This document shows, in pieces, positions 44,210 through 53,200 of a DNA stretch of 64,000 nucleotides. Made by a program: the position numbers and the translations under genes. Position 1 is the stretch's first letter, and every line of letters starts with the position of its first letter. Origin of the DNA: Sphingobacterium sp. B16(2022) (GTDB lineage Bacteria; Bacteroidota; Bacteroidia; Sphingobacteriales; Sphingobacteriaceae). The notes under the pieces were generated by a model that was not told the origin of the DNA, ran no database searches, and worked only from the letters and a program-made list of their open reading frames with translations. The stretch is from positions 248,001 through 312,000 of the forward strand of contig NZ_JAAUVN010000006.1 of assembly GCF_012030425.1 (NCBI RefSeq), given 5' to 3'.

Positions 44210-46384
44210 ATGATTCATAAAATATTTTTAACGCTAAGTGTACTAACTGCTGCCAGCTTAACAACAGTATTTGCACAAAATAATCAAGCGTTACCGATCA
44301 ATCAATACCGGGTCACAGAAACTAAAATCAATGATTTGGTACATACTAAACTGAATGTAAAATTTGATTACGGTAAACGCTACCTATATGGAGAAGAATG
44401 GTTGACGCTAAAACCTCACTTCTATCCGACCGACTCTTTACGCTTAGATGCCAAAGGGATGGACATAAAAGAGATTGCATTACAAGAAGGTAATCAAAAA
44501 ACACCACTTAAATATGATTATGATGGCGAATCGCTATTCATTAAATTAGGAAAACCATTTCAAGGGAACGAGAAATACACCATTTATATAGCCTACACCT
44601 CTAAACCAGATGAATTAAAAGCCAAAGGCAGTGCGGCAATCTCCGATGCAAAAGGATTATATTTTATCAACCCGGATGGAAAAGTTCCAAATAAACCGAT
44701 CCAGATATGGACACAGGGTGAAACGGAGGCCTCTTCGGCCTGGTTTCCTACCATAGATAAACCAAATCAAAAAACCACTTCTGAAATTTCCATTAGGGTC
44801 CAGGACCACTATACAACCCTTTCTAATGGAGCGTTAACAGCACAGCATAAGAATACGGATGGTACCCGAACAGATACTTGGGAAATGACCCAAGCTCATG
44901 CTCCATACTTATTTATGATGGCCGTTGGTGATTTCAAAATAACAAATGATCACTACAAATCCATTCCGGTGGATTATTACCTTGAACCAAAATACGCTCC
45001 ATATGCGAAAGATATATTCGGCAAAACACCAGCAATGATGGCTTACTACAGTCAAATTTTAGGCGTAGAATATCCTTGGAATAAATATGCCCAAGTAGTT
45101 GCGCGAGACTATGTATCGGGAGCTATGGAAAATACAACCGCAACTTTACATGGTGAACCGGTACAAAAGACAACACGGGAATTACTGGATGATAATGAGG
45201 AAGGAACTATTGCCCATGAACTATTTCATCAATGGTTCGGTGATTTAGTAACAGCCGAATCATGGTCAAATCTGACCATGAATGAATCTTTTGCAACATT
45301 CGGAGAGGTGATATGGCGCGGTCACGATGGCGGACAAGATAAAGAAGATAAATCTCGGTTTGAAAAACTGCAAAGTTATTTAAGATCGACCAAAAATGGA
45401 ATAAGCCCTACCTTAGCACGCTTTCATTATAACGATAAAGAAGATATGTTCGATAATATCTCCTATTCAAAAGGATCGGTCATTCTCTATGCATTAAAAA
45501 ATCAGATGGGAGATGCTGCTTTCTATAAATCGTTACAAAAATATTTAACAGACAATGCCCATAAAACAGGAGAAACGCACCAGCTTCGACTTGCTATGGA
45601 AGAAATAACAGGTAAAGATTGGAGTCCATATTTCAATCAATGGTATTATCAAGGCGGTCATCCTATTTTAAATATCCAATATACTTATGAAAACGGGACG
45701 CAGAAATTAGCAATTAAGCAGATGCAGGATGTCAGCGTACAAACGTTCACTTTACCTTTAAGCATCGATTTTTATACGGCAAATGGAAAAGAGACTAAAA
45801 CTATTATTATTAATCAGCGAGCACAGGAATTTAGTTTTCCTTTTGAACAAAAGCCTGATTTTATCGATTTTGATCCTGCTAAAATATTGGTTGGTGAGGT
45901 CATCGATAATAAAACAATGTCCGACTATACGTATCAATATCAAAATGTACCGACCTATTATAACCGTATTAAAGCTATTGGATATGCCTTACACAATAAA
46001 AATACGGAAACAACAAAATTGTTAATAGAAGCATTAAACGACAAAGAAGAAGATCTTAGAGCTGCTGCAATTCAAGGATTGGATTTAACAGACCCATCCG
46101 TTAAAAATAGTGTTGAAGCAAAAATTATCTCCATGGCGCAGCAGGATACTAAAACGAAAGTAAGAGCTTCAGCATTGGTCGCATTAGGAAATAGCGGTAA
46201 TCATAAATACTTGCCTATTATTGAAAAAGGTCTAAAAGAACAATCCTATGCTGTATTAAGTGCATCATTGCTGGCCATAAAAAAAATCGCTCCTTCAAAA
46301 TTGAATAAATCAATTGAATCATTGGATTCCGAAGCAAAAGCATATTTAGCACCATTCATCAAACAGATCAAAGAAAAACGCTGA
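44210..46384 (+). CDS. secreted M1-family aminopeptidase with C-terminal HEAT-like repeats
   Basis: A 724-residue zinc aminopeptidase. It has a signal peptide (to VFAQ, residue 23), an N-terminal beta domain, the exopeptidase motif GAMEN (about residue 304) and the zinc site H336-E337-x-x-x-H340...E359 (HELFHQWFGD...MNESF). The last 120 residues look like HEAT repeats (LIEALNDKEEDLRAAAIQGL, VRASALVALGNSG), as in cold-active M1 enzymes. It is transcribed away from prolyl oligopeptidase and is probably periplasmic or surface-bound. Confidence 0.93.
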   Translation: MIHKIFLTLSVLTAASLTTVFAQNNQALPINQYRVTETKINDLVHTKLNVKFDYGKRYLYGEEWLTLKPHFYPTDSLRLDAKGMDIKEIALQEGNQKTPLKYDYDGESLFIKLGKPFQGNEKYTIYIAYTSKPDELKAKGSAAISDAKGLYFINPDGKVPNKPIQIWTQGETEASSAWFPTIDKPNQKTTSEISIRVQDHYTTLSNGALTAQHKNTDGTRTDTWEMTQAHAPYLFMMAVGDFKITNDHYKSIPVDYYLEPKYAPYAKDIFGKTPAMMAYYSQILGVEYPWNKYAQVVARDYVSGAMENTTATLHGEPVQKTTRELLDDNEEGTIAHELFHQWFGDLVTAESWSNLTMNESFATFGEVIWRGHDGGQDKEDKSRFEKLQSYLRSTKNGISPTLARFHYNDKEDMFDNISYSKGSVILYALKNQMGDAAFYKSLQKYLTDNAHKTGETHQLRLAMEEITGKDWSPYFNQWYYQGGHPILNIQYTYENGTQKLAIKQMQDVSVQTFTLPLSIDFYTANGKETKTIIINQRAQEFSFPFEQKPDFIDFDPAKILVGEVIDNKTMSDYTYQYQNVPTYYNRIKAIGYALHNKNTETTKLLIEALNDKEEDLRAAAIQGLDLTDPSVKNSVEAKIISMAQQDTKTKVRASALVALGNSGNHKYLPIIEKGLKEQSYAVLSASLLAIKKIAPSKLNKSIESLDSEAKAYLAPFIKQIKEKR

Positions 46385-46449
46385 TGGTAATTTTTAATGG
46401 ATGTTATTTCCATTAAAAATTAGAATTGTAAAAAACAAATTTATCGAAG

Positions 46450-46480
46450 TTTGAAATCCGAAGTGATTTAGGTAGTTTTG
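46450..46480 (+). promoter_or_regulatory. full Bacteroidota promoter for lpxH (TTTG-N19-TAGTTTTG)
   Basis: TTTG at 46450-46453 and TAGTTTTG at 46473-46480 are separated by exactly 19 bases, the textbook arrangement. The box ends 5 bases before the lpxH ATG, so the transcript should begin at or within a couple of bases of the start codon. Confidence 0.75.
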
Positions 46481-46485
46481 ACCAC

Positions 46486-47235
46486 ATGTCAACAGGAAAA
46501 AATATCTATTTCGCTTCGGATTTTCATTTGGGATCTTATCCACAAAGTAAATCCAAAGAAAGAGAACGTCTTATTATATCTTGGCTTGATCATATTAAAG
46601 ATGATGTTGCTGAATTATATTTAGTAGGTGATATTTTTGACTTTTGGTTTGAATACAGTACTGTTGTACCAAAAGGATATATTCGTTTTCTAGGAAAACT
46701 GGCAGAATTGGTGGATAAGGGAGTCAAATTAACCATCTTTAAAGGAAATCATGACATGTGGATGTTCGATTATTTTAAAAACGAACTGCAAGCAACTATT
46801 GTCGATGACGAACTACTCATAAACCGAGATCAAAAATCTTTTTATCTCCATCATGGTGATGGCTTAGGTGCGGGAGATCGTAAATATAAAATCTTAAAAA
46901 AATTCTTCCGAAGCAAGACCTGTCAATGGCTATTTGCAAGATTGCACCCAAATTTAGGAATCGGCATTGCCACACGCTGGTCAAAACATAGTCGACTTGC
47001 TAATAATGAAGATGAGCATTTTTTAGGTGAAGATCAGGAATGGCTCATTGGTTATGCAAAAGAAATGGAAGCCAAGCAGCACCATGATTTTTACATTTTC
47101 GGACATCGTCATTTACCTTATGACATCAAACTTTCGGATCAGAGCCGAGTGATAAACTTAGGTGAATGGATGAATTACCAGACCTATGCAGTCTGGGATG
47201 GTCATAAACTAAAACTTGAAAAATGGTCGAAATAA
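46486..47235 (+). CDS. lpxH: UDP-2,3-diacylglucosamine diphosphatase
   Basis: A 249-residue calcineurin-like phosphoesterase that makes lipid X in lipid A synthesis, on the inner face of the inner membrane. Metal motifs appear in order: FASDFHLG, VGDIFDFWFE, KGNHDMW, LHHGDGLGAGD and FGHRHLPYD. The length fits LpxH. The start codon lies just after a strong promoter, so the mRNA is predicted to be leaderless. The crp-type gene overlaps its last 13 bases. Confidence 0.92.
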   Translation: MSTGKNIYFASDFHLGSYPQSKSKERERLIISWLDHIKDDVAELYLVGDIFDFWFEYSTVVPKGYIRFLGKLAELVDKGVKLTIFKGNHDMWMFDYFKNELQATIVDDELLINRDQKSFYLHHGDGLGAGDRKYKILKKFFRSKTCQWLFARLHPNLGIGIATRWSKHSRLANNEDEHFLGEDQEWLIGYAKEMEAKQHHDFYIFGHRHLPYDIKLSDQSRVINLGEWMNYQTYAVWDGHKLKLEKWSK

Positions 47236-47801
47236 AAAAAAGTTTACGCGATTGCCTTTTGAGTTACTACCCATTAGAAGCAGAGGACATTGAGGCTATA
47301 GAAGCTATTACGACCGAAGTCCACATCCCTCGGAATACCATCATTATACAACAGGACAAACTGCAACATGATATCTACATACTATCATCAGGATTAGCAC
47401 GCGTCTATTATGAAGTTCCTAATAGAGAAATCACACTTGATTTTAATGATGCAGGCTGTATGCTGATGTCGGTCAATACCTACGCCCGAAATGAGCCTGG
47501 ATATGAAAACATTGCTATTGTAGAAGATGCTACTTTATTTAAAATAAACTCTCCCGCCCTTTTCAGGTTGTATGAAGAAAATATTCGCATTGCTAACTTA
47601 GGTAGAAAAATTGCGGAGTACGAGTTTATTAAAATTGAACAGAGAGCGATGTCCAAACTTTTCAATACTGCACAAAGTAGATATATGGATCTGCTCGATA
47701 AATACCCCACTTATATCAACCGTATCAAATTAGGTTACATTGCCTCCTATTTAGGAATTTCCCAAGTCACCCTAAGCCGTATCCGCGCCAACATTCGGTA
47801 A
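47223..47801 (+). CDS. Crp/Fnr-family transcriptional regulator
   Basis: A 192-residue regulator with an N-terminal cyclic-nucleotide-binding-type beta barrel (about 20-115) and a short C-terminal helix-turn-helix (about 160-190, IASYLGISQVTLSRIRAN). It is of the short Bacteroidota subfamily that lacks a clear cAMP pocket, so the ligand is unknown. It overlaps lpxH by 13 bases, and the sugE-type gene lies 61 bases downstream; regulators of this kind often control a neighbouring small multidrug exporter. Confidence 0.9.
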   Translation: MVEIKKSLRDCLLSYYPLEAEDIEAIEAITTEVHIPRNTIIIQQDKLQHDIYILSSGLARVYYEVPNREITLDFNDAGCMLMSVNTYARNEPGYENIAIVEDATLFKINSPALFRLYEENIRIANLGRKIAEYEFIKIEQRAMSKLFNTAQSRYMDLLDKYPTYINRIKLGYIASYLGISQVTLSRIRANIR

Positions 47802-47862
47802 TTTTTTAACATTAGTAAAAAATAATTACGCTAATTGTATCCATCTTTGCAAAAAAAAGGCT

Positions 47863-48192
47863 ATGAATTGGATATTATTAATTTTAGGTGGGTTATTTGA
47901 AATTGGGTTTACCACCTGCTTAGGAAAGGCAAAACAAAGCGAAGGTTCTGCCATGTATCTTTGGTATTTCGGATTTGTCCTTTCCCTGTTTTTAAGCATG
48001 GGTTTACTAATCAAAGCAACGCAAACATTACCGCTCGGTACGGCGTATGCAGTTTGGACAGGAATTGGTGCCGTAGGAACAGTTTTGATCGGAATCTTCT
48101 TCTTTAAAGAACCTGCAGATTTTTGGCGCATATTCTTCATTTTCACTCTTATCGCATCTATTGTAGGCTTGAAGGCAGTTTCTTCACATTAA
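47863..48192 (+). CDS. sugE: SMR-family exporter, SugE/Gdx type
   Basis: A 109-residue protein with four membrane helices. The essential membrane glutamate is Glu13 (GGLFEIGFTT). The sequence LPLGTAYAVWTGIGAVGT is the signature of the SugE/Gdx subgroup, whose E. coli member exports guanidinium ion; true multidrug members (EmrE/QacE) differ here. No guanidine riboswitch is recognisable upstream. Gdx works as an antiparallel dual-topology dimer, so one gene is enough. It follows the Crp-type gene and probably shares its control. Confidence 0.9.
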   Translation: MNWILLILGGLFEIGFTTCLGKAKQSEGSAMYLWYFGFVLSLFLSMGLLIKATQTLPLGTAYAVWTGIGAVGTVLIGIFFFKEPADFWRIFFIFTLIASIVGLKAVSSH

Positions 48193-48227
48193 GCGATAGA
48201 ACTATTATTAAATCGACAAAATTTCTT

Positions 48228-48235
48228 TACTTTTG
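48228..48235 (+). promoter_or_regulatory. -7 box for prfA (TACTTTTG)
   Basis: TACTTTTG fits the consensus and lies 49 bases before the prfA ATG. No TTG is found at the -33 spacing. Confidence 0.45.
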
Positions 48236-48284
48236 TAAGCTTAAAAGCTCTTGCGCATGTCGTAGAGTTTGAATAATGTGAATT

Positions 48285-49358
48285 ATGTTAGAAAAATTAC
48301 AGGCGATAAAAGAAAGATGGGAAGAAGTGGAGGCTGAATTAAGCAATCCAGAGACCATCAAAGATATGAAGCGTTTTGCCAAATTAAATAAAGAGTACAA
48401 AGATTTGGGCAAAATCGTAGATCAGTACCATATTTACAGAAATATGGTAAGCAATATCGATACCAATAAAGATATTATCAGCAATGAGAAAGATCAAGAA
48501 CTTCGCGATATGGCGAAAGAAGAGCTTGATGAATTATTAGTTGCAAAAGAAGAGAAGGAAGATGAAATCCGCATGATGCTGATTCCGAAAGATCCGGAAG
48601 ATGACAAAAATGCAATTTTAGAGATTCGTGGTGGTACTGGTGGTGATGAAGCAGCATTATTTGCCGGTGATTTATACCGTATGTATACCCGTTTCTTTGA
48701 AACCAAAGGCTGGAAAGTTGAGGTTATGGATGTGACGGAAGGAACTTCTGGTGGCTATAAAGAGGTAATCTTAAAAGTAATGGGTGAAGATACTTACGGG
48801 CAATTGAAATATGAATCGGGTGTACACCGTGTACAACGTGTGCCTGATACAGAAACTCAAGGTCGTGTCCATACTTCTGCGGCATCTGTTGCTGTTCTTC
48901 CAGAAGCTGAAGAGGTGGATGTTGACATCAACCCAGGAGATGTTGAGATGCATACGTCACGTTCAGGCGGTGCCGGTGGTCAGAACGTCAATAAGGTAGA
49001 AACAAAAGTACAGTTGACTCACAAACCTTCGGGTATTGTAGTGGTATGTCAAGTAGAACGTTCTCAATTAGCGAACCGTGAATTGGCAATGGAAATGCTC
49101 CGTACTAAACTTTACGAGATCGAATTGAACAAAAAGAACGGCGATATTGCTGCAAAAAGAAAAACTTTAGTCTCAACCGGTGACCGTTCTGCAAAAATTC
49201 GTACTTATAACTACCCTCAGGGAAGATTTACAGAGCACCGTATTGGAATGACAACATACAATTTACCAGCTATTTTGGACGGTGATATTCAGCCGATTAT
49301 CGATGCATTACAGTTCGCTGAGAATGCAGAAAAGATGAAAGACGGAGCCGTAGACTAG
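48285..49358 (+). CDS. prfA: peptide chain release factor 1
   Basis: A 357-residue class I release factor that reads UAA and UAG. The codon-recognition tripeptide is Pro187-Asp-Thr189 (RVPDTETQGRVHTS), the P-x-T form of RF1; RF2 would have SPF. The catalytic GGQ is at residues 231-233 (SGGAGGQNVNKVET). The N-terminal helical domain and C-terminus are intact. The four tRNA-Asp genes follow within 75 bases but have their own promoter. Confidence 0.97.
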   Translation: MLEKLQAIKERWEEVEAELSNPETIKDMKRFAKLNKEYKDLGKIVDQYHIYRNMVSNIDTNKDIISNEKDQELRDMAKEELDELLVAKEEKEDEIRMMLIPKDPEDDKNAILEIRGGTGGDEAALFAGDLYRMYTRFFETKGWKVEVMDVTEGTSGGYKEVILKVMGEDTYGQLKYESGVHRVQRVPDTETQGRVHTSAASVAVLPEAEEVDVDINPGDVEMHTSRSGGAGGQNVNKVETKVQLTHKPSGIVVVCQVERSQLANRELAMEMLRTKLYEIELNKKNGDIAAKRKTLVSTGDRSAKIRTYNYPQGRFTEHRIGMTTYNLPAILDGDIQPIIDALQFAENAEKMKDGAVD

Positions 49359-49375
49359 TTTTTTTAAAAATAATA

Positions 49376-49406
49376 TTAGCAAATAAAGAAATAAACGCTA
49401 TATTTG
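49376..49406 (+). promoter_or_regulatory. promoter of the tRNA-Asp array (TTAG-N19-TATATTTG)
   Basis: TTAG at 49376-49379 and TATATTTG at 49399-49406 are 19 bases apart. The first tRNA starts 26 bases after the box. Confidence 0.65.
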
Positions 49407-49431
49407 CACACCTTCAAGAGAGAAGGTAAAC

Positions 49432-49508
49432 GGTCTGGTAGTTCAGCTGGTTAGAATACATGCCTGTCACGCATGGGGTCGCGGGTTCGAGTCCCGTCCA
49501 GACCGCCA
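49432..49508 (+). tRNA. tRNA-Asp (GTC), copy 1
   Basis: 77 bases including an encoded CCA. The acceptor stem GGTCTGG pairs with CCAGACC, the T arm has GGTTCGAGTCC, and the anticodon loop reads CCTGTCACG, giving anticodon GTC. Position 5:68 is a T-A pair. Confidence 0.98.
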
Positions 49509-49531
49509 GAAATAAGAGAGTAATCTCGAAT

Positions 49532-49545
49532 AGTTCTTTAACAAC
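49532..49545 (+). promoter_or_regulatory. boxA-like antitermination motif
   Basis: AGTTCTTTAACAAC lies in the 48-base spacer between tRNA copies 1 and 2. It shares CTTTAACAA with the E. coli rrn boxA (TGCTCTTTAACAA). Role by analogy only. Confidence 0.35.
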
Positions 49546-49556
49546 ATTTAAAATTT

Positions 49557-49633
49557 GGTCCGGTAGTTCAGCTGGTTAGAATACATGCCTGTCACGCATG
49601 GGGTCGCGGGTTCGAGTCCCGTCCGGACCGCCA
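49557..49633 (+). tRNA. tRNA-Asp (GTC), copy 2
   Basis: 77 bases with encoded CCA, same body as copy 1, but the acceptor stem is GGTCCGG/CCGGACC: the 5:68 pair is C-G instead of T-A. Confidence 0.98.
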
Positions 49634-49659
49634 ATTTTAAATAACATTTTACATTTTTC

Positions 49660-49736
49660 GGTCTGGTAGTTCAGCTGGTTAGAATACATGCCTGTCACGC
49701 ATGGGGTCGCGGGTTCGAGTCCCGTCCAGACCGCCA
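49660..49736 (+). tRNA. tRNA-Asp (GTC), copy 3
   Basis: 77 bases with encoded CCA, acceptor stem GGTCTGG/CCAGACC as in copy 1. Spacer to copy 2 is 26 bases. Confidence 0.98.
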
Positions 49737-49750
49737 AAAAAAGTAAAAAC

Positions 49751-49824
49751 GGTCCGGTAGTTCAGCTGGTTAGAATACATGCCTGTCACGCATGGGGTCG
49801 CGGGTTCGAGTCCCGTCCGGACCG
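49751..49824 (+). tRNA. tRNA-Asp (GTC), copy 4, no encoded CCA
   Basis: 74 bases, acceptor stem GGTCCGG/CCGGACC as in copy 2. After the discriminator G the sequence reads CTG, not CCA, so the CCA must be added after processing. Only 14 bases separate it from copy 3. Confidence 0.97.
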
Positions 49825-49831
49825 CTGGAAT

Positions 49832-49865
49832 AAAAAAGCTTTCAATGCAAATTGAAAGCTTTTTT
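49832..49865 (+). terminator. terminator of the tRNA array
   Basis: Arms AAAAAAGCTTTCAAT (49832-49846) and its complement (49851-49865), loop GCAA, with a T run. It lies 8 bases after the last tRNA. Confidence 0.92.
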
Positions 49866-50237
49866 TGTTTATATAGGACTTCTCCCTAATTCACCTGTTC
49901 TTTTTTATTACATTTTCTATAGATAGCTTTTAGTATAGCTATACGAAATATGCATAACGTAAAACATGTTCAACATCTTGAACATCTAAATACCCTATTA
50001 TTTTAACGTTTTTAATCTATTTTTCAAACTCAGAGATAGATCTAGCAGATTATTGTGGTAACTCGTCCCTAAATATCATTTTTGACTCATAATAGCGCAA
50101 GACAAGCTTATCATTGGCTAACTGTCTAAATTAAATGTACAATCTAAAATTCCTATCAATATATAGATACAGACAAAAAAAGAAGCCTTAATATGCAAGG
50201 CATAAGAAGGCTTCTCTTTTGTTTTATTATAAAGCTA
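49866..50237. other. 372-base gene-free region
   Basis: Between the tRNA terminator and the end of the GH2 gene. It holds a 12-base palindrome GTATAGCTATAC (49933-49944), an inverted repeat ATGTTCAA/TTGAACAT (49966-49973 and 49978-49985), and the GH2 terminator near its right end. No open frame or recognisable RNA is seen. Confidence 0.5.
50181..50215 (-). terminator. terminator of the GH2 gene
   Basis: Arms AGAAGCCTT (50181-50189) and AAGGCTTCT (50207-50215), with an inner ATGC/GCAT pair and a T run on the minus strand. Confidence 0.82.
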
Positions 50238-53200
50238 TTATTCTGCGCTCACAGAGAATTCCGCCGCTGCAGCAAAGTCTTGTCCATTTTGCGAACTTAA
50301 TGCTGTAAAACGAATAAAACGACCTTTTACTGGCTTAGCCAAAGTTACGGTCTTCGGTTTTCCGTTATTTTCGAAATTACTTTCAGCAACTGGCTCGCTC
50401 CAATTCTTACCATCTGTACTCACTTGCAATTTATAGCCTTTAATGGTACCATTACCACCACCTTGACGTGGGGTATAGGTAAAAGCTTTAATGGTTTTAA
50501 TTGCATTCGCATCAAAATCTACCCAATGCGGATATTGTGCCACAGTAACAGAATACATCGAATGCCAAATTGTACTTGGATCACCATCTAATAAATTAGA
50601 AGCTTCACCTTCCCCTGTTTCTTCACTCGAAGCAAATACAACTTGCATCGGGATACTTTCTATTTTAGGAAATTGGAAGGAAGCTTTCAATTTCTCATTG
50701 CCCTTTGCCCATGCTGTCACAATACCACCTTCACGTAAGTTAACAGGAGCTTTGTATATTTGTGGTTTTCCTTTACCAATGGTATAATATAGTTCCGCAC
50801 CTACCTGCTCACTTGCGATATGCAAGTCACCGTTACGGCTTCTTGACACCGAGATCGGCACATCACCCGCTAGAGATACCTGAGACTTCTGACGATAATC
50901 CTGATTAGCAACAGGACGGATAATAAAGCCAAACGAAGTTGATTTTGCTTTCACACGATCTTGTTCCAATGGAGGTCCTTGCCCACAGCTATTTCCACCC
51001 AAACCGGTAACTGCCGCATCCACATGTAAATGTGTACCTGAGCTTTTTGGTAATTTATAGGGATGACTTGCTAAGGTAACTTCCATCTCGCTCCACGGTA
51101 ATGCAGATGTCGACATATGATCTTTGGCAATAAAGACCACACCAGACCCCGACTCATCCGTTAAAGCTGTCCAACGCACCTCTTCATTATTACTCATACT
51201 TTGAGGATTGGGCCATGGAACAAATTGGTCTTTAACCGTACTCGTATGTAACTCTATATTCTGTGCAGTTTTACGGTCTGCATAGTTATTGATCGGTCCT
51301 CTTCCGTAATACGTATAGTTGCTATATTGTTCTGGTAGCTGCAAACCATAACCTAATCGGGCTAAAGCTAACGTTTCATCATTGGATGTTACATTAGCGG
51401 CTAATTCGAGCGAACCATCTTGATATACTGTCCAGACCTGATTTGTTGTAAACTTGAAGTCATTAGCGCCAAAAGGTTTGTCTTTATGTTCTTCAATCGT
51501 ATATGTTCCAGAAGTACCACCATGAATAGTCGCTGCATTAGGCGCTTGCGATTCGACCATAAATGATAATATGATTGCTCCATCTTGTCTCTTGTAGATC
51601 GAGCTGGATAATGCTTTATGCTTCAGATTATGTAAGCCCTTTTGAAACCATTGCTGATAAGCCCAGTTATCATTATCTACTGGTGCACGGAAAGCATCTA
51701 ATTTAGGTCCCTCACCGTCACGAATAACCTGTTTTCCAGCATAGTTTAGGCTATAAATACTACCATTTTCCGTATCAAACTTAATAATGAAATCTGAACC
51801 TTTAATTACTTTTAACTTTTGTTCATCAACGATGCTTAGTTTAGCATTTGTCTGAACAGCAGCTATAGTAGGTTTTTCACTTGCAGCTTTAACAAACAAC
51901 TGTTCCTCCATCTGTAAATATCCTTTAGCTGCCCATAATTGATCTTTAGCTAATAAGAACTGTATTTTAACAAAGTATTCCGATTGTTTATTTAATTTTT
52001 GAAAGTCCAAAGGTAATGTAACCACTTTCTTCTCACGTGCTCCAACTGTTTCACCCTTTACTACTGAGACAGGCTTCTGTATCTCCACACCATTTTCATA
52101 TAAAGACCAAACGATATCGTAATCTACTAAAGAAACAAAATAGTTCTTATTAAAGATTTCTATTTTACCCTGTGCAATATCAACAGCCTTAACGCCCACA
52201 TTCTGGTAAACTTTCTTTACCTCATAATATTGTGGCTTTGGCTTCATATCTGCGAAAATCAAACCATTATTGACAAATGTTCCATCATTAGGTTTATCAC
52301 CAAAATCACCTCCATAAGCAAAGAACTTTTCACCAGACTGTTTATCATAATAATACATGGCCTGATCGATCCAATCCCAAGTAGCTCCGCCCATAAAGAA
52401 ATTTGTCGATTCAATTGCTTCCCAATAATCAATCAGGTTACCTGATGCATTCCCCATAGAGTGTGCATATTCGGAAATATGGAACGGGTATTTCATCTTA
52501 AACTGCCCTTTTACAGCTTGACGAACCCATTCGATCGAAGGGTATTGGTTCGACCCCATATCAACGATATTATTATTACGCTCGTACTGAACAGGACGTG
52601 ATGTATCAAATTTTTTAATCGCATCATATGCCGCTACAAAGTTGTTTCCAGGGCCGGCCTCATTACCCAATGACCAGAGAACAATAGAAGGATGATTTAC
52701 ATTTGCATGAACCATCTCCAAGTTACGTGCTACGTGTGCATTCTTCCATTCCGGAGGGTGTGAAAGAGAAGCATCGCCATAGTAATATTCATGACTTTCA
52801 ATATTAGCCTCATCTTCTAAATAGATTCCGTATTTATCACATAAGTAATACCAATATGGATCATCTGGATAATGTGAATTACGAACATGATTGATATTCG
52901 CTTTCTTCATCAAGATAATTTCTTGCTCCATCTGCTCATGTGTCACCACTTTTCCTTTCTCAGGATTTGATTCATGGCGATTTACCCCTTTCAATTTTAC
53001 AGTTTTGCCATTTACAAAGAAATAACGTCCTGCCAAACCAAACTCATCATCAGAAGCCTTTGTATCTTTAATTTCCACTTTACGGAAACCAACGTAAAGA
53101 GAAGATGTTTCTATTGTACGGTTTTTACTATCTTTTAATTCAGCAACAAGTGTGTACCGGTATGGGCGCTCTGCTGACCATTTATTGGGGTTTTCAACTT

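Noticed and set aside
47802..47862. Guanidine riboswitch upstream of the SugE/Gdx gene
   Set aside because: The 61-base gap is too short and shows no conserved guanidine riboswitch motifs.
49432..49824. Regularly spaced near-identical repeats resembling a CRISPR array
   Set aside because: The repeats are complete tRNA-Asp genes and the spacers are short, unequal and AT-rich; no cas genes are present.
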